Origin: Catenulispora sp. GP43
Lineage (GTDB): Bacteria > Actinomycetota > Actinomycetes > Streptomycetales > Catenulisporaceae
Direction of reading: 5' to 3'
NCBI RefSeq assembly: GCF_041260665.1
Contig: NZ_JBGCCT010000049.1
Location: 1 to 45,028, forward strand
Length of the DNA: 45,028 nucleotides
Positions 24,002 to 33,400 of the stretch are shown here, piece by piece (positions within the stretch are counted from its first letter, which is position 1; each line of letters starts with the position of its first letter). The translations under genes were made by a program, and so were the position numbers. Under the pieces are notes generated by a model. It saw nothing but the letters and a program-made list of their open reading frames with translations, ran no database searches and was not told the origin of the DNA.

Positions 24002-25192
24002 TCACATGCCCTCGGTCACCCGGTCCGCGATATGCCGGGCGATCTCGAGCGCGCTCGTCGCGGCGGGCGACGGCGCGTTCAGGACGTGCACCTGGTCGCG
24101 CGCGGTCTCGATGAGGAAGTCGTCGACGAGTGAGCCGTCGCGGCGCATGGCCTGCGCGCGCACGCCCGAGCCGTGGCGCACGATGTCGTCCTCGGTGACG
24201 GCCGGGACGAGGCGGGCCAGGCTCGCGGCGAACCGCTTCCTGGAGAACGAGCGGCGGACCTCGTCCAGACCGGTCGGGATCGCGTAGCGGCGGGCCAGCC
24301 GCCACGTGCCGGGGAAGGCCGCCACCTCGGCGACGTCCTTCGCGGAGAAGTCGGTCCAGCGGTATCCCTCGCGGCGCAGCGCCAGCACGGCGTTCGGGCC
24401 GGCGTGCACGCTGCCGTCGAGCATCCTGGTCAGGTGCACGCCCAGGAACGGCAGCGTCGGGTCCGGCACCGGGTAGATCAGGCCCCTGACCAGGTGGCGG
24501 CGCTCGGGCCGGAGCTCGTAGTACTCCCCGCGGAAGGGCACGATCCGGGCCGACGGCGTCAGCCCGGCCAGCCGCGCCACCCGGTCGGAGTGCAGGCCGG
24601 CGCAGTTGACCAGGGCGTCGGCACGGACGACACCGGCCGCGGTGGCGACCCCGACACCGCCGGCGCGCCCGGCCCGGATCCCGAGCACGGCACTGTTCAG
24701 CCGCAGGTCGGCGCCGGCCTCGCCGAGCAGCCGGACCAGCGCGGCGCAGACGCCGGGATAGTCGATGATCCCGGTGGACTCGACCCGCAGCGCGGCGACG
24801 CACGAGACCTCGGGCTCGTACTCCCGGGCCTCGGCCGAGGTGATCCGCTTCGCCGGCACGCCGTTGGCCTCGGCCCGCTCGGCCAGCGCGTCGAGCGCCG
24901 GGATCTCCTCGGCGCCGGTCGCGACGACGAGCTTCCCGCAGACTTCGACGGGGACGCCGTACCGCCGGGCGAAGTCCACGATGGACCGGTTGCCGGCGAC
25001 GGACATACGGGCCTTGAACGAGCCGGGCTTGTAGTAGAGCCCGGCGTGCACGACGTTGGAGTTGTGGCCGGTCTGATGCGCGGCCCAGCCGGACTCCTTC
25101 TCCAGCACGGTGACGCCAAGCCCTCGCCCGGTCAGCTCCCAGGCCACGGCCAGACCGATGATTCCGCCTCCGACCACCACGACACTGCGCAT
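24002..25192 (-). CDS. lhgO: L-2-hydroxyglutarate oxidase
   Basis: This is a 396-residue FAD-dependent oxidase of the DAO superfamily. The N-terminal dinucleotide fold (VVVVGGGIIGLAVAWELTGR) and the diagnostic segments TGHNSNVVHAGLYYKPGSFK, STGIIDYPGVCAALV, VNCAGLHSDRVA and VPFRGEYYEL match LhgO. It oxidises L-2-hydroxyglutarate to 2-oxoglutarate, repairing a side product of central metabolism or feeding glutarate catabolism. The full length and ATG at 25192 agree with the family. It is monocistronic here. The 216-bp gap upstream to the alpha/beta hydrolase gene shows no further gene that I can support. Confidence 0.9.
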   Translation of the reverse strand: MRSVVVVGGGIIGLAVAWELTGRGLGVTVLEKESGWAAHQTGHNSNVVHAGLYYKPGSFKARMSVAGNRSIVDFARRYGVPVEVCGKLVVATGAEEIPALDALAERAEANGVPAKRITSAEAREYEPEVSCVAALRVESTGIIDYPGVCAALVRLLGEAGADLRLNSAVLGIRAGRAGGVGVATAAGVVRADALVNCAGLHSDRVARLAGLTPSARIVPFRGEYYELRPERRHLVRGLIYPVPDPTLPFLGVHLTRMLDGSVHAGPNAVLALRREGYRWTDFSAKDVAEVAAFPGTWRLARRYAIPTGLDEVRRSFSRKRFAASLARLVPAVTEDDIVRHGSGVRAQAMRRDGSLVDDFLIETARDQVHVLNAPSPAATSALEIARHIADRVTEGM

Positions 25193-25408
25193 AATCGGTC
25201 AGGCTACGCGACTCGGTATCGGCCGCCTAGGTTTGCATTTGATCCATCTCCATGGCGATCACCGACGCATGCCGATCACCGACGCCACGCCAGCCGAGCG
25301 CGAAGCCAAGCGCCTGTTCGCCCGACATTGCGGGCTCCTGCTGGTCTACGTGCTGGGCAGCAGGTTCGTCAGCAGCAGCCCCGGGGCGGAAGAACGTGTG
25401 AGCAGCCC

Positions 25409-26167
25409 CTACCCGTCGATGTACTGCCGGGCCCAGGCGCTGATGATGTGCGCGGCGCGCTGTGCCTGCCCCCGCGCCGTCAGCAGGTGGTCGGCGCCCT
25501 CCAGCGAGATGAAGCTGCGCGGGTGCTGTGCCTCGCGGAAGATCGCCCCGGCGTCGGCGATGTCGACGGTGTCGTCGGTGGGCGAGTGCATGACCAGCAG
25601 GGGGCGGTGCAGGTCCCGGATGCATTCGCGCAGTCTGGCCTGGCGGACGTCGTGGACGAAGGCGCGCTTCAGGACCAGGGTCCGGCCGCCGACGAACCAC
25701 TCGTGCTGGCCCTCGCTGAGCACGCGGTCCACGACCGCGTCGTACATCCGCTCCACGTGGCTGGGGTCGGAGGGCGCGCCGATCGTGGCGACCGCGCGCA
25801 CGCCCGGGGCCTGGGCCGCCGCGGCGATCGCGGCGGCCCCGCCCCACGAGTGCCCCACCAGCAGGTCCGCCGGGGTGCCCCGCTGCGCCATGAACTCGGC
25901 CGCGCGGATGGTGTCCTGGACCTTGACGGTGAAGGAGCCGTCGCCCCAGTCGCCGTCGGAGTCCCCGATGCCGAGGTTGTCGTAGCGGAGCATGCCGATG
26001 CCCTCGCGCGCCAGCTGCTTACTGACCCGGGAGGCGGCCGGCGAGTTCCGGCCGAGGGTGAAGCCGTGGACGAAGATCCCCCAGCCCCGGACCGGCCCCT
26101 CGGGCAGGTCGATGGAGGCGGCCAGGTCGGGGCCGACGACGCTGGCGAATCTCACTTCTTCGGGCAC
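25409..26167 (-). CDS. Alpha/beta hydrolase (hydrolase half of the hydrolase-OsmC family)
   Basis: This is a 252-residue serine hydrolase. The GTG start at 26167 has GAGGAG 9 bases upstream. The triad is visible as S107 in GHSWGG, an Asp in HSPTDDTVD (D198/D199) and H227 in GADHLL. Segments FVHGFTLGRNSPAASRVSKQ, RYDNLGIGDSDGDW and ATIGAPSDPSHVERM are characteristic of a family often fused to a C-terminal OsmC peroxidase domain. Here the protein stops right after the hydrolase, so OsmC is missing. It may act on small esters or lipid hydroperoxide products. There is no signal peptide, so it is probably cytoplasmic. Confidence 0.85.
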   Translation of the reverse strand: MPEEVRFASVVGPDLAASIDLPEGPVRGWGIFVHGFTLGRNSPAASRVSKQLAREGIGMLRYDNLGIGDSDGDWGDGSFTVKVQDTIRAAEFMAQRGTPADLLVGHSWGGAAAIAAAAQAPGVRAVATIGAPSDPSHVERMYDAVVDRVLSEGQHEWFVGGRTLVLKRAFVHDVRQARLRECIRDLHRPLLVMHSPTDDTVDIADAGAIFREAQHPRSFISLEGADHLLTARGQAQRAAHIISAWARQYIDG

Positions 26168-26307
26168 AGGTGCTCACTCCTCGGTGCTGAGCGGCGCGGT
26201 GGTCTCGGCAGTCTCGCCGTTCATGATCCCGATGTCGTCGGCCGCGATCAAATCCGGGGGCGCGGGGGTGAGCGGGCGAGCGGGCGCGACGGAGAGCGGG
26301 GAGCGGC

Positions 26308-26337
26308 GTGCCGGGCGAGGCCCTCCCCGCCCGGCAC
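26308..26337 (-). terminator. Terminator hairpin of the secreted glycosidase-like gene
   Basis: A 10-bp perfect stem (GTGCCGGGCG / CGCCCGGCAC), extendable by two inner pairs, starts 6 bp beyond the stop at 26344 on the minus strand. No U-tract follows. Confidence 0.7.
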
Positions 26338-26343
26338 CGTGAG

Positions 26344-28923
26344 TCAGGTTCCGTAGACCTGGAACTCCCAGAGCGAGTAGCCGTACCCCGTCGCGCGGGT
26401 CGTGCCGAGCATCCGGACGTAGCGTCCGCTGCCCGAGAGCGCGAGGTCCTGGGTGCCGCCGGTGCCGCTCGTGGTGGCGTAGACGGTCGTCCAGGTGGTG
26501 CCGTCGGTGGAGGTCTGGATCTTGAAGGCGGTCCCGTAGGCCGCCTCCCAGTCCAGGTCGACGCCGGTCAGGGTGTGCGTGGCGCCGAGGTCGACCTGGA
26601 GCCACTGCGGGTCGCTCGGGGCGCTGGACCAGCGGGTGGTGGTGTCGCCGTCGGTGGCGGCCGCGGCCGGGTACGCCGAGCTCTGGATGGACGACGCCGT
26701 GGTCGGATGCCCTTGGGAGAGCAGGGTCGGCCCGCCCGAGGCCGGTGTGCCCTGGACGGAGAACCCCCAGAGCGAGTAGCCGTAGCCGGTGCCCCGGGCG
26801 GTGCCGTACATGCGGATGTATCTGCCGGTGCCGGTGATCGCGAGATCGTCGGTGCCTCCCGCGCCCGTGGTCGTCGAGTAGACGGTGGTCCAGTTCGTGC
26901 CGTCCGGCGAGGTCTGGATCTGGTAGGCCTTGGCGTAGGCGGCCTCCCAGTTCAGGGTGGCGTGCGTGACGTTGTAGGTCTGGCCGAGGTCGACCTGGAG
27001 CCATTGCGGGTCGCTGTACGCGCTGGACCAGCGGGTTCCCGGGTCGCCGTCGGTGGCGTAGCTCGCGGGGAAGTTCGCGTTCTCCGTGGACGAGGCGGTG
27101 GTCGGCTTGCCCTGGGCGATGTCGGTCCCCGACCCGGTCGGGGTGAAGTTCAGGGTCTGCTCGGCTTCGGTGCGGGTTCCGCCGACGCTGCTGCCGGTGG
27201 TGTTCGTCCAGTTCCGGAGCGGTGTCGTCTCGGCGAGCCGGGACGTGTCCGAGGACATGGCCAGCATCAGTCCGCTGTATCGGTTGACGAGCCGGTAGGT
27301 GCCGGTCATGTTCCTGATGATGAACCACTGCTGCCCGACGGAGGCCCCGCCGGCGGCGAGCGCCGTGGCCGTCGGCTTGGTGCCCCAGGCGCGGTCCGCG
27401 GTACTACCGGAGTCGACGCCCAGCGCCTGGCCGGTGCCGGCGTTGGTGATCGTGTAGGAGCCGTCGCCGAGGGCCTTGAACGACCACGACTGGAGCGCCG
27501 ATCCAGTGGCGGCGGGCACCGAGGTCGTCGCGGAGCCGCCCGCCACCTGAGCCAGGACCCGTCCGGAGCCGCTGCCGATCAGGTAGGTCTTGGACGTGTC
27601 GACCGGCGGTGCCGCCGGCGCGGTCGAGCCGAGGGTGATCGTGGCCTCGGAACCGAGGTTCATGCAGTTGGTGGAGCAGTAGGAGCGGAAGGTCTTGCCG
27701 ACGATCGTGGAGCTGGTCTTGTTCACGTTGTCGATGAACCAGCGGTACCAGGACCCTGTGGTGTAGCTGCTGCCGGTGTCGCCGATCAGGTACCACTTCT
27801 GCGTCGACAGGTCGTCGGTGGCGTAGAAGCGCTGAGGTGCACCGGTGTCCTGGTTGTTAACTTCGGGCTCGCCGATGTACAGGCCCAGGTACGCGTCATA
27901 GGTGATGTTCATGGTCAGCAGGTCCGACTTGGGCGGCAGCGTCCCGGCAGCTATCTGCTGGTCCGTGGTGCCGGTGTCGGCCGGGTTGTAGTCGCTCGCC
28001 ACAGGCGTGTAGCCGTTGGTGTTGGCGGAGGTCACCGGGACCATGTTGCTTTCCAGCCCGCCGACGCCCGGCTGGGACCAGGCGCCGTTGTACCACTTCT
28101 CCCAGCTGCCGGTCGCCATCTTGCCGGAGATCGGGGCACGCGCGACGTGCGCCAAGCTGTCGGTGCTGCCCGCTTGGCCGCCCTTGGGGACGATGCGCGA
28201 GGTGTAGTAGAGGTAGAAGTAGCCTGATGCGGCGTCCACATACAGGCGCGGGTCGCCGTCGCCGTAGTCATAGGACTGGTTCGGGAACGCGGTGGTGTCG
28301 CCGCGGGTGGTGCTGTAGGGCGAGGTGATCGCGTGCCCGGTGATCGCCCAGGTCTTCCCCTGGTCGTGGGAGACCGCCCAGTCGATCGAGTCGAAGTGCA
28401 GGCCGTCCCCGAACGGCTGGCCGGTGAACTCGTTGTGGACCAGGCCGTACCAGTCGCCGGTGTCCGGGTCGACCCAGGTGCCGATCAGATCGCAGTAGTT
28501 GCCCAGCGGGTAGGCGGAGCTCGGCGTCGCGGTGAGGCCGGTGGGGCTGTTCTGGCAGCGCCACACGGTGTTGGCGTTGCTGTCCTGGGAGTTGTTCGGG
28601 TTGACCGCGTTGCTGATAGCGGTGTTCTCCGTGGCGGTGTCCATGTTCGTGCCGCTGAAGAACTGCCAGTAGTGGTCGGGCGTGGTCGCGGCGTCGTACT
28701 GGTTGTACGACTGCTGGAAGTAGAACGTGCCGTCCTTGTCGATGTACGGGCCGGCCGGCGAGTCGGTCTGGTACGGGAAGCTGCCGGTGGAGTCGACGGC
28801 GACGGTGTAGGTGGCGCTCGGCGGGGTGGCGGACGCGCTCGCGACTGTCAGTGGGCTGACAGCCGTAGCCACGGTCGCGGCGCCGACCGCGGCGCCGGCG
28901 AGGGCTCTTCGGAGATGGGACAC
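26344..28923 (-). CDS. Secreted multi-domain protein: beta-propeller-like domain, ricin-type lectin, two F5/8C (CBM32) domains
   Basis: This is an 859-residue exported protein. GTG 28923 is preferred over ATG 28959 because GGAAGGA lies 10 bases upstream, and the longer form would run into the operator. The signal peptide reads SHLRRALAGAAVGAATVATA and ends near SASA. Residues ~40-430 contain repeated Asp-Gly/Trp blades (YIDKDGTFYF, TWVDPDTGDWYGL, HDQGKTWAI, DYGDGDPRLY), suggesting a five-bladed propeller as in GH43-type glycosidases. Residues ~440-590 form a ricin-like beta-trefoil (Q-x-W blocks). Two discoidin/CBM32 modules follow; they share blocks such as SDPQWLQVDLG and GYGYSLW. It probably binds and cleaves an extracellular polysaccharide. 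The catalytic residues could not be assigned, so enzymatic activity is an inference. Confidence 0.75.
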   Translation of the reverse strand: MSHLRRALAGAAVGAATVATAVSPLTVASASATPPSATYTVAVDSTGSFPYQTDSPAGPYIDKDGTFYFQQSYNQYDAATTPDHYWQFFSGTNMDTATENTAISNAVNPNNSQDSNANTVWRCQNSPTGLTATPSSAYPLGNYCDLIGTWVDPDTGDWYGLVHNEFTGQPFGDGLHFDSIDWAVSHDQGKTWAITGHAITSPYSTTRGDTTAFPNQSYDYGDGDPRLYVDAASGYFYLYYTSRIVPKGGQAGSTDSLAHVARAPISGKMATGSWEKWYNGAWSQPGVGGLESNMVPVTSANTNGYTPVASDYNPADTGTTDQQIAAGTLPPKSDLLTMNITYDAYLGLYIGEPEVNNQDTGAPQRFYATDDLSTQKWYLIGDTGSSYTTGSWYRWFIDNVNKTSSTIVGKTFRSYCSTNCMNLGSEATITLGSTAPAAPPVDTSKTYLIGSGSGRVLAQVAGGSATTSVPAATGSALQSWSFKALGDGSYTITNAGTGQALGVDSGSTADRAWGTKPTATALAAGGASVGQQWFIIRNMTGTYRLVNRYSGLMLAMSSDTSRLAETTPLRNWTNTTGSSVGGTRTEAEQTLNFTPTGSGTDIAQGKPTTASSTENANFPASYATDGDPGTRWSSAYSDPQWLQVDLGQTYNVTHATLNWEAAYAKAYQIQTSPDGTNWTTVYSTTTGAGGTDDLAITGTGRYIRMYGTARGTGYGYSLWGFSVQGTPASGGPTLLSQGHPTTASSIQSSAYPAAAATDGDTTTRWSSAPSDPQWLQVDLGATHTLTGVDLDWEAAYGTAFKIQTSTDGTTWTTVYATTSGTGGTQDLALSGSGRYVRMLGTTRATGYGYSLWEFQVYGT

Positions 28924-28957
28924 AGGGGTGCGATCCTTCCGTGCGTGACAGCGGATC

Positions 28958-28984
28958 ATTAGTTCGCTTATTGTTCTAACTAAT
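28958..28984. promoter_or_regulatory. ROK-type operator, ATTAGTT-N13-AACTAAT
   Basis: A perfect 7-bp inverted repeat with a 13-bp A/T-rich centre lies between the divergent glycosidase-like and ROK genes. TTAGTT...AACTAA is the pattern of known XylR/ROK operators in Gram-positive bacteria. It overlaps the predicted -10 element of the minus-strand promoter. Confidence 0.8.
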
Positions 28985-28999
28985 TCGGACGGCTGTCAA
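28970..28999 (-). promoter_or_regulatory. Putative promoter of the secreted glycosidase-like gene
   Basis: A consensus TTGACA -35 (28994-28999, minus strand) is followed after 18 bp by AACAAT (28970-28975), which matches TATAAT at four positions. The -10 lies inside the ROK operator. Confidence 0.6.
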
Positions 29000-29022
29000 T
29001 ACACCGATTCACCGGCCGTGAT

Positions 29023-30333
29023 ATGACGGGAGGCGACGACGCGACCATGGAGACCCTCTTGCCCGCAGTGCCGAAGCAACCGGGTGCCGCCGCCCGCACC
29101 CCGGTGACGGACCGCTCCTCGATCCGCCCCGGCAACCTCGGGTTGATCCTGCGGCGCCTACGGGACGACGGCCCCCGGTCGCGCACCGCCCTGGCCGCCG
29201 ACACCGGCCTGCCCAAGGCGACGATCTCCAGCCTCGTCACCGAGCTGGCCGACCTCGGCCTGGTCCGCGAGGGCGATCCGCAGCGCGGCGAGGGCGCCGT
29301 CGGCCGGCCGCGCCTGGCGGTGGAACTGGACGGCCGCGGCGTCTGCGGGATCGGCGTCGAGATCAACGCCGACTACGTCGCCGCCATCGCCCTGGATCTG
29401 CGCGGCCGGACCGTCTTCGAGCGCCGCGCCGCCGCCGACGTCCCCGCGCTGGGCGCCGCCGGGACCCTCGACGTCGTCGGCCGGCTCACCGCCGAGGCGA
29501 TCACGCAGACCCGGAGCGCCGGCATCCGTCCGCTCGGGATGACGATCGCGGCGCCCGGCGGCGCCGATCCGGCCACCGGATCGATCACGACCGCGGTGAA
29601 CCTGGGATGGCGCGACGTCCCGGTCGTCGCGCCGCTGCGCGAACGGTTCGGCGCGGACGTCCCCCTGCCGCCGATCGCCATCCGCAACGACGCCCACGTC
29701 GCGACGGTGGCGGAGTACGTGGCCGTGGCCGGCGCCGGGGTGCGCGACCTGCTCTACGTGACCGGCGAGATGGGCGTCGGCGGCGGCGTCTACAACGGCG
29801 GCCAGCCCTATCACGGCGCCAGGGGCAGGGCCTGCGAGTTCGGCCACATGCCGATCAACCCCGAGCCCGTCGCCTGCCCCTGCGGGCGGGTCGGCTGCTG
29901 GGAGACGATGGTCGGCCTGGGCGCTTTCCTGGACCACGCCACCGACTCCGGCGACATCGTCAGAGACCCGCTGACGGACCGGGAGCGGCGCCTGGCCGAG
30001 CTGCACCGCCGGGCCGAGAGCGGCGACGAACGCACGCTCGGCGCGCTGCGTGAGATCGCCGCCGGCCTGGGACGCGGCGTCGCGCTGCTGGTCGACGCGT
30101 TCGACCCCGAGCTCGTCGTCCTCGGAGGCTACTTCACCCAGTTCGCCGACTACCTGCTCGAACCGGTGCAACGGGCCATCGACGAACGGATCCTGAACCC
30201 GTCCACCGGCCGCTGCGAGGTACGGCCGTCCACGCACCGGTACACATCAACTGTGCGCGGCGGCGCACAGTTCGCTCTGGAACCGGTGTTCCAGGACCCT
30301 GTCGGGACGATCGGCAGAAGCCCCGCGCTGTGA
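29023..30333 (+). CDS. ROK-family transcriptional repressor
   Basis: This is a 436-residue regulator with an N-terminal winged helix (residues ~35-90: NLGLILRRLRDDGPRSRTAL, then TGLPKATISSLVTELADLGL) and a C-terminal ROK sugar-kinase-like domain (~105-430). The zinc site characteristic of ROK proteins is intact: GHMPINPEPVACPCGRVGCW includes the His and the C-x-C-G-x-x-G-C cluster. The sugar-binding region has GEMGVGGGVY and the E-F-G-H tetrad. GTG/ATG alternatives exist; ATG 29023 is kept, while ATG 29047 has a GGGAGG 13 bases upstream. It is divergent from the secreted glycosidase-like gene across a palindromic operator. Binding of a sugar is expected to release repression of that gene and perhaps of the GH31 gene downstream. 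Confidence 0.9.
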   Translation: MTGGDDATMETLLPAVPKQPGAAARTPVTDRSSIRPGNLGLILRRLRDDGPRSRTALAADTGLPKATISSLVTELADLGLVREGDPQRGEGAVGRPRLAVELDGRGVCGIGVEINADYVAAIALDLRGRTVFERRAAADVPALGAAGTLDVVGRLTAEAITQTRSAGIRPLGMTIAAPGGADPATGSITTAVNLGWRDVPVVAPLRERFGADVPLPPIAIRNDAHVATVAEYVAVAGAGVRDLLYVTGEMGVGGGVYNGGQPYHGARGRACEFGHMPINPEPVACPCGRVGCWETMVGLGAFLDHATDSGDIVRDPLTDRERRLAELHRRAESGDERTLGALREIAAGLGRGVALLVDAFDPELVVLGGYFTQFADYLLEPVQRAIDERILNPSTGRCEVRPSTHRYTSTVRGGAQFALEPVFQDPVGTIGRSPAL

Positions 30334-30348
30334 CACGCGGGTTCCCGG

Positions 30349-30374
30349 GGCGGGTCAGGTGGCGCCTGCCCGCC
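30349..30374 (+). terminator. Possible terminator after the ROK gene
   Basis: GGCGGG-T-CAGG pairs with CCTG-CCCGCC around a 5-nt loop with one bulged base, 16 bp past the stop. It would separate the ROK and GH31 transcripts. Confidence 0.5.
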
Positions 30375-30421
30375 GGTCCCGGAGACAGCGGTTGGTAGAA
30401 CCCTGGCTTTTTGTCGAAGTG

Positions 30422-30427
30422 TTGACA
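30422..30427 (+). promoter_or_regulatory. Possible -35 element of the GH31 gene
   Basis: A consensus TTGACA lies 68 bp before ATG 30495. The expected -10 region (GATGCT, 17 bp on) is poor, so a regulator may be needed. A short GGTT-N5-AACC inverted repeat (30390-30402) lies just upstream. Confidence 0.3.
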
Positions 30428-30494
30428 GAGGGCAGGGCCATACCGATGCTGAGCGCGCTGTCCCCTCCCCCTGGACCTCCAGGAAGGTCATTCG

Positions 30495-33400
30495 ATGAAT
30501 CCTCAGGGACGACCGTTCCGGCCGTGGCGAGCCCTCGCCGCCCTCTGCACGACGACTCTCGCGCTCACGGCGCTCACCGTGGCCGCGCCGACGTCTCAGG
30601 CCTCTTCCACGCCGAACACGACCGCCGCCACGACGGACACCTCACCGGTCAACCTGGCGACGCCGGTGGACAAGGCGGCGGCCATCGCCGCCCGCCGGGC
30701 GACCGTGGTGTCCGGCGACGCCCGGTTCGAAGTGCTCACCGACGGTGTGATCCGGATGGAGTACTCGCCGACCGGCACGTTCCTGGACGATCCGACCTTC
30801 GACGTGCTCTACCGGAACTTCTCCGTGCCGCACTACGACGCGGACGTGCGGCAGGGCTGGCTGACCTTGCGCACCGACTCGATGGTGCTGCGGTACAAGC
30901 TCAGTTCCGGACCGTTCAGCACGGCCAACACGCAGGTGCAGCTGTCGCACAAGTCCGCGAACGGCACCACGGCCGCGAACCCGGCGTGGACCGGCGAGTG
31001 CACCTTCGGCCAGGTCTGCCAGTCCGGCGCGGCCGCCGAGTCCGGGGCGGCGACCATCGCGCGCGCCGACCACACCGGGTACGTCAGCGCCGCCGGCTTC
31101 GTGAGCGGGTACGGCGCGGCCGGCGACGACGCCACGTGGCAGGTGCTGGGCACTCCGGCCGGAGCCGGCCAGGTCACCGTCCGGTACAGCAACGGCAACG
31201 GCGCCGCCCGCACGATGAGCCTCGTGGTCGACGGCACGACGACACAGCTGACCCTGCCGGCCACGCCGAGCTGGAACGACTGGTCGACGGTCACCGTGCC
31301 GGCGGCGTTGACCGCCGGGACCGACTCCGTGGCCGTGGACTGCGGCAGCGCCGACAGCTGCCACGTCAACATCGACGACATCGCCGTCACCGCGTCCGGC
31401 GCGGCCGCGCAGCCGTTCACCCCGGCCGATCCGCTCGGCGGCTACATCCGTTCCTACGACTCGGCGAACGGCACCTACGCGCTGGGCACCTCGTGCGCGA
31501 GCGGTCAGAGCGACGACACCTGCACGGCCGCGATCCCGTCGACGGCCCCGGGGCTGCTGGACCAGTCCGGCTGGTACCTGCTGGACGACACGCGGTCGGA
31601 TGTGTGGGCCGCCAACGGCTGGGTCGCGCCGCGCTCCCCCGGCGGCGACATCGAAGACGGCTACCTGTTCGGCTACGGCACGGACTACAAGACCGCGCTC
31701 GCCGATCTCGCGAAGCTCACCGGCCCGACGCCGATGCTGCCGGAGAACGTGTTCGGCAACTGGTTCTCCCGGTACTACCCCTATGCGTCGGCCGACTACC
31801 AGAACACGATCCTGCCCACGGCGAAGGCGAACGGTGTGTCGCTGGACGCTCTGTCGGTGGACACGGACTGGAAGGCCCCGAACCAGTGGGACGGCTGGGA
31901 GTTCGACCCCTCGTTGTTCGCGGATCCGAGCGCGTTCCTGTCCTGGGCCAAGTCCCAGGATCTGATGACCACGTTCAACGTCCACGCCAGTGTGGACACC
32001 ACAGACCCCGAATACTCCGAGGCGCAGGCGATCTCGGGCAACACGCTGACCCCGGGCAGCTGTTTCGCGCCGGGGACGTGCGACGTGTTCGACTGGAGCA
32101 AGATCGCGCAGGCCGAGGCATACTTCGCGCTGTCGCAGCCGATCCAGAACGCCGGCGCCGGCTTCACCTGGCTGGACTGGTGCTGTGACGGCAGCACCGT
32201 CTCCTCCGCGGGTCTCACCCCGGACAGCTGGATCAACCACCTGTACGCGCAGCAGCTGCTGAACACGGGCCAGCGCGGCTTCGTGCTGTCCCGGCTCGGC
32301 GCCTCGTATCAGAAGGACCAGGCCGGCGCGTACGCCACCGGCGCCTGGGCCGACCACACCTCGACGCTGGCGTTCACCGGCGACACCTGGGGCACGTGGA
32401 ACACGCTGGCCTCGGAGGCGCAGCTCGCTCAGGACGAGGGCAGCATCGGGCAGGCGTACGTCAGCGACGACATCGGCAGCTTCCTGGGCACCCCGTCGCG
32501 GGCGAAGAACGATCCGGACGACCTGTACCTGCGGTGGCTCGGCCTCGGCGCGTTCCAACCGATCATGCGGCTGCACTCGGACATCAGTCAGAACTCGCGG
32601 CTGCCCTGGGAGTACGACGCGCCCACCGCGGCGACCGGCGACCAGTACCTTCAGCTGCGCGAATCGCTGGTGCCGTATACCTACACGCTGTCGCACGATT
32701 CGACCACGAACGGCCTGCCGATGGCCAAGGCGCTGTACCTGGACTACCCGGAGCAGGCTGCGGCGTACACGAATCCCGGCGAGTATCTGTTCGGCGACGA
32801 CATGCTGGTGGCACCGGTTACCACGCCCGGCCAGGTCGCCAAGACCACAGTGTGGTTCCCGCCCGGCCGGTGGACCGACTACTTCACCGGCGCCACGTTC
32901 ACGGGGCCGTCCACGCAGACCCTGGAGGTCCCGCTGGACCGGGAGCCGGTGTTCGTGAAGGCCGGCGGGATCGTGCCGTTGCAGCCGTCCGACGGCAAGG
33001 CGCAGAGCGCGAACTCCGCGCCGCTGACGCTCAAGGTCTACGCCGGGGCGAACGGCGACTTCTCGCTCTACCAGGACGCGGGTACCGGGCTGGGCTACAC
33101 CAAGAACCAGTCCACGACCACCCGGATCGACACCGCCACGCACGGCGAGGCGACGACCGTCACCATCGGTGCGGCCGACGGCAGCTACCCCGGCGCTCCC
33201 ACGTCGCGCAGCTACACCGTCGACCTGACCGGTGTCTCCCAGCCGCGCACGGTGCTGGTGGACGGCAGGCCGCTGGCCTCGTCGCAGTGGTCTTATGACG
33301 GCGGCAGCCACACGATCGCCGTCGCGCTGCCGACGTCGTCCGTGCGGCGCAGCGTCACGGTCACGGAGATCGGCGGGGACACGGTCCAGGCGGCCGAGCC

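Noticed and set aside
25267-25985. Plus-strand frame beginning MPITDATPAEREAKRLF
   Set aside because: It runs antisense into the alpha/beta hydrolase gene, has no ribosome-binding site and ends in shadow sequence.
30390-30402. Second ROK operator before the GH31 gene
   Set aside because: GGTT-N5-AACC does not match the TTAGTT/AACTAA pattern at the ROK promoter, so joint control is only possible, not supported.
30642-33311. 889-codon minus-strand frame opposite the GH31 gene
   Set aside because: Low-complexity Arg/Val/Gly translation with no motifs; the opposite strand has GH31 catalytic blocks.
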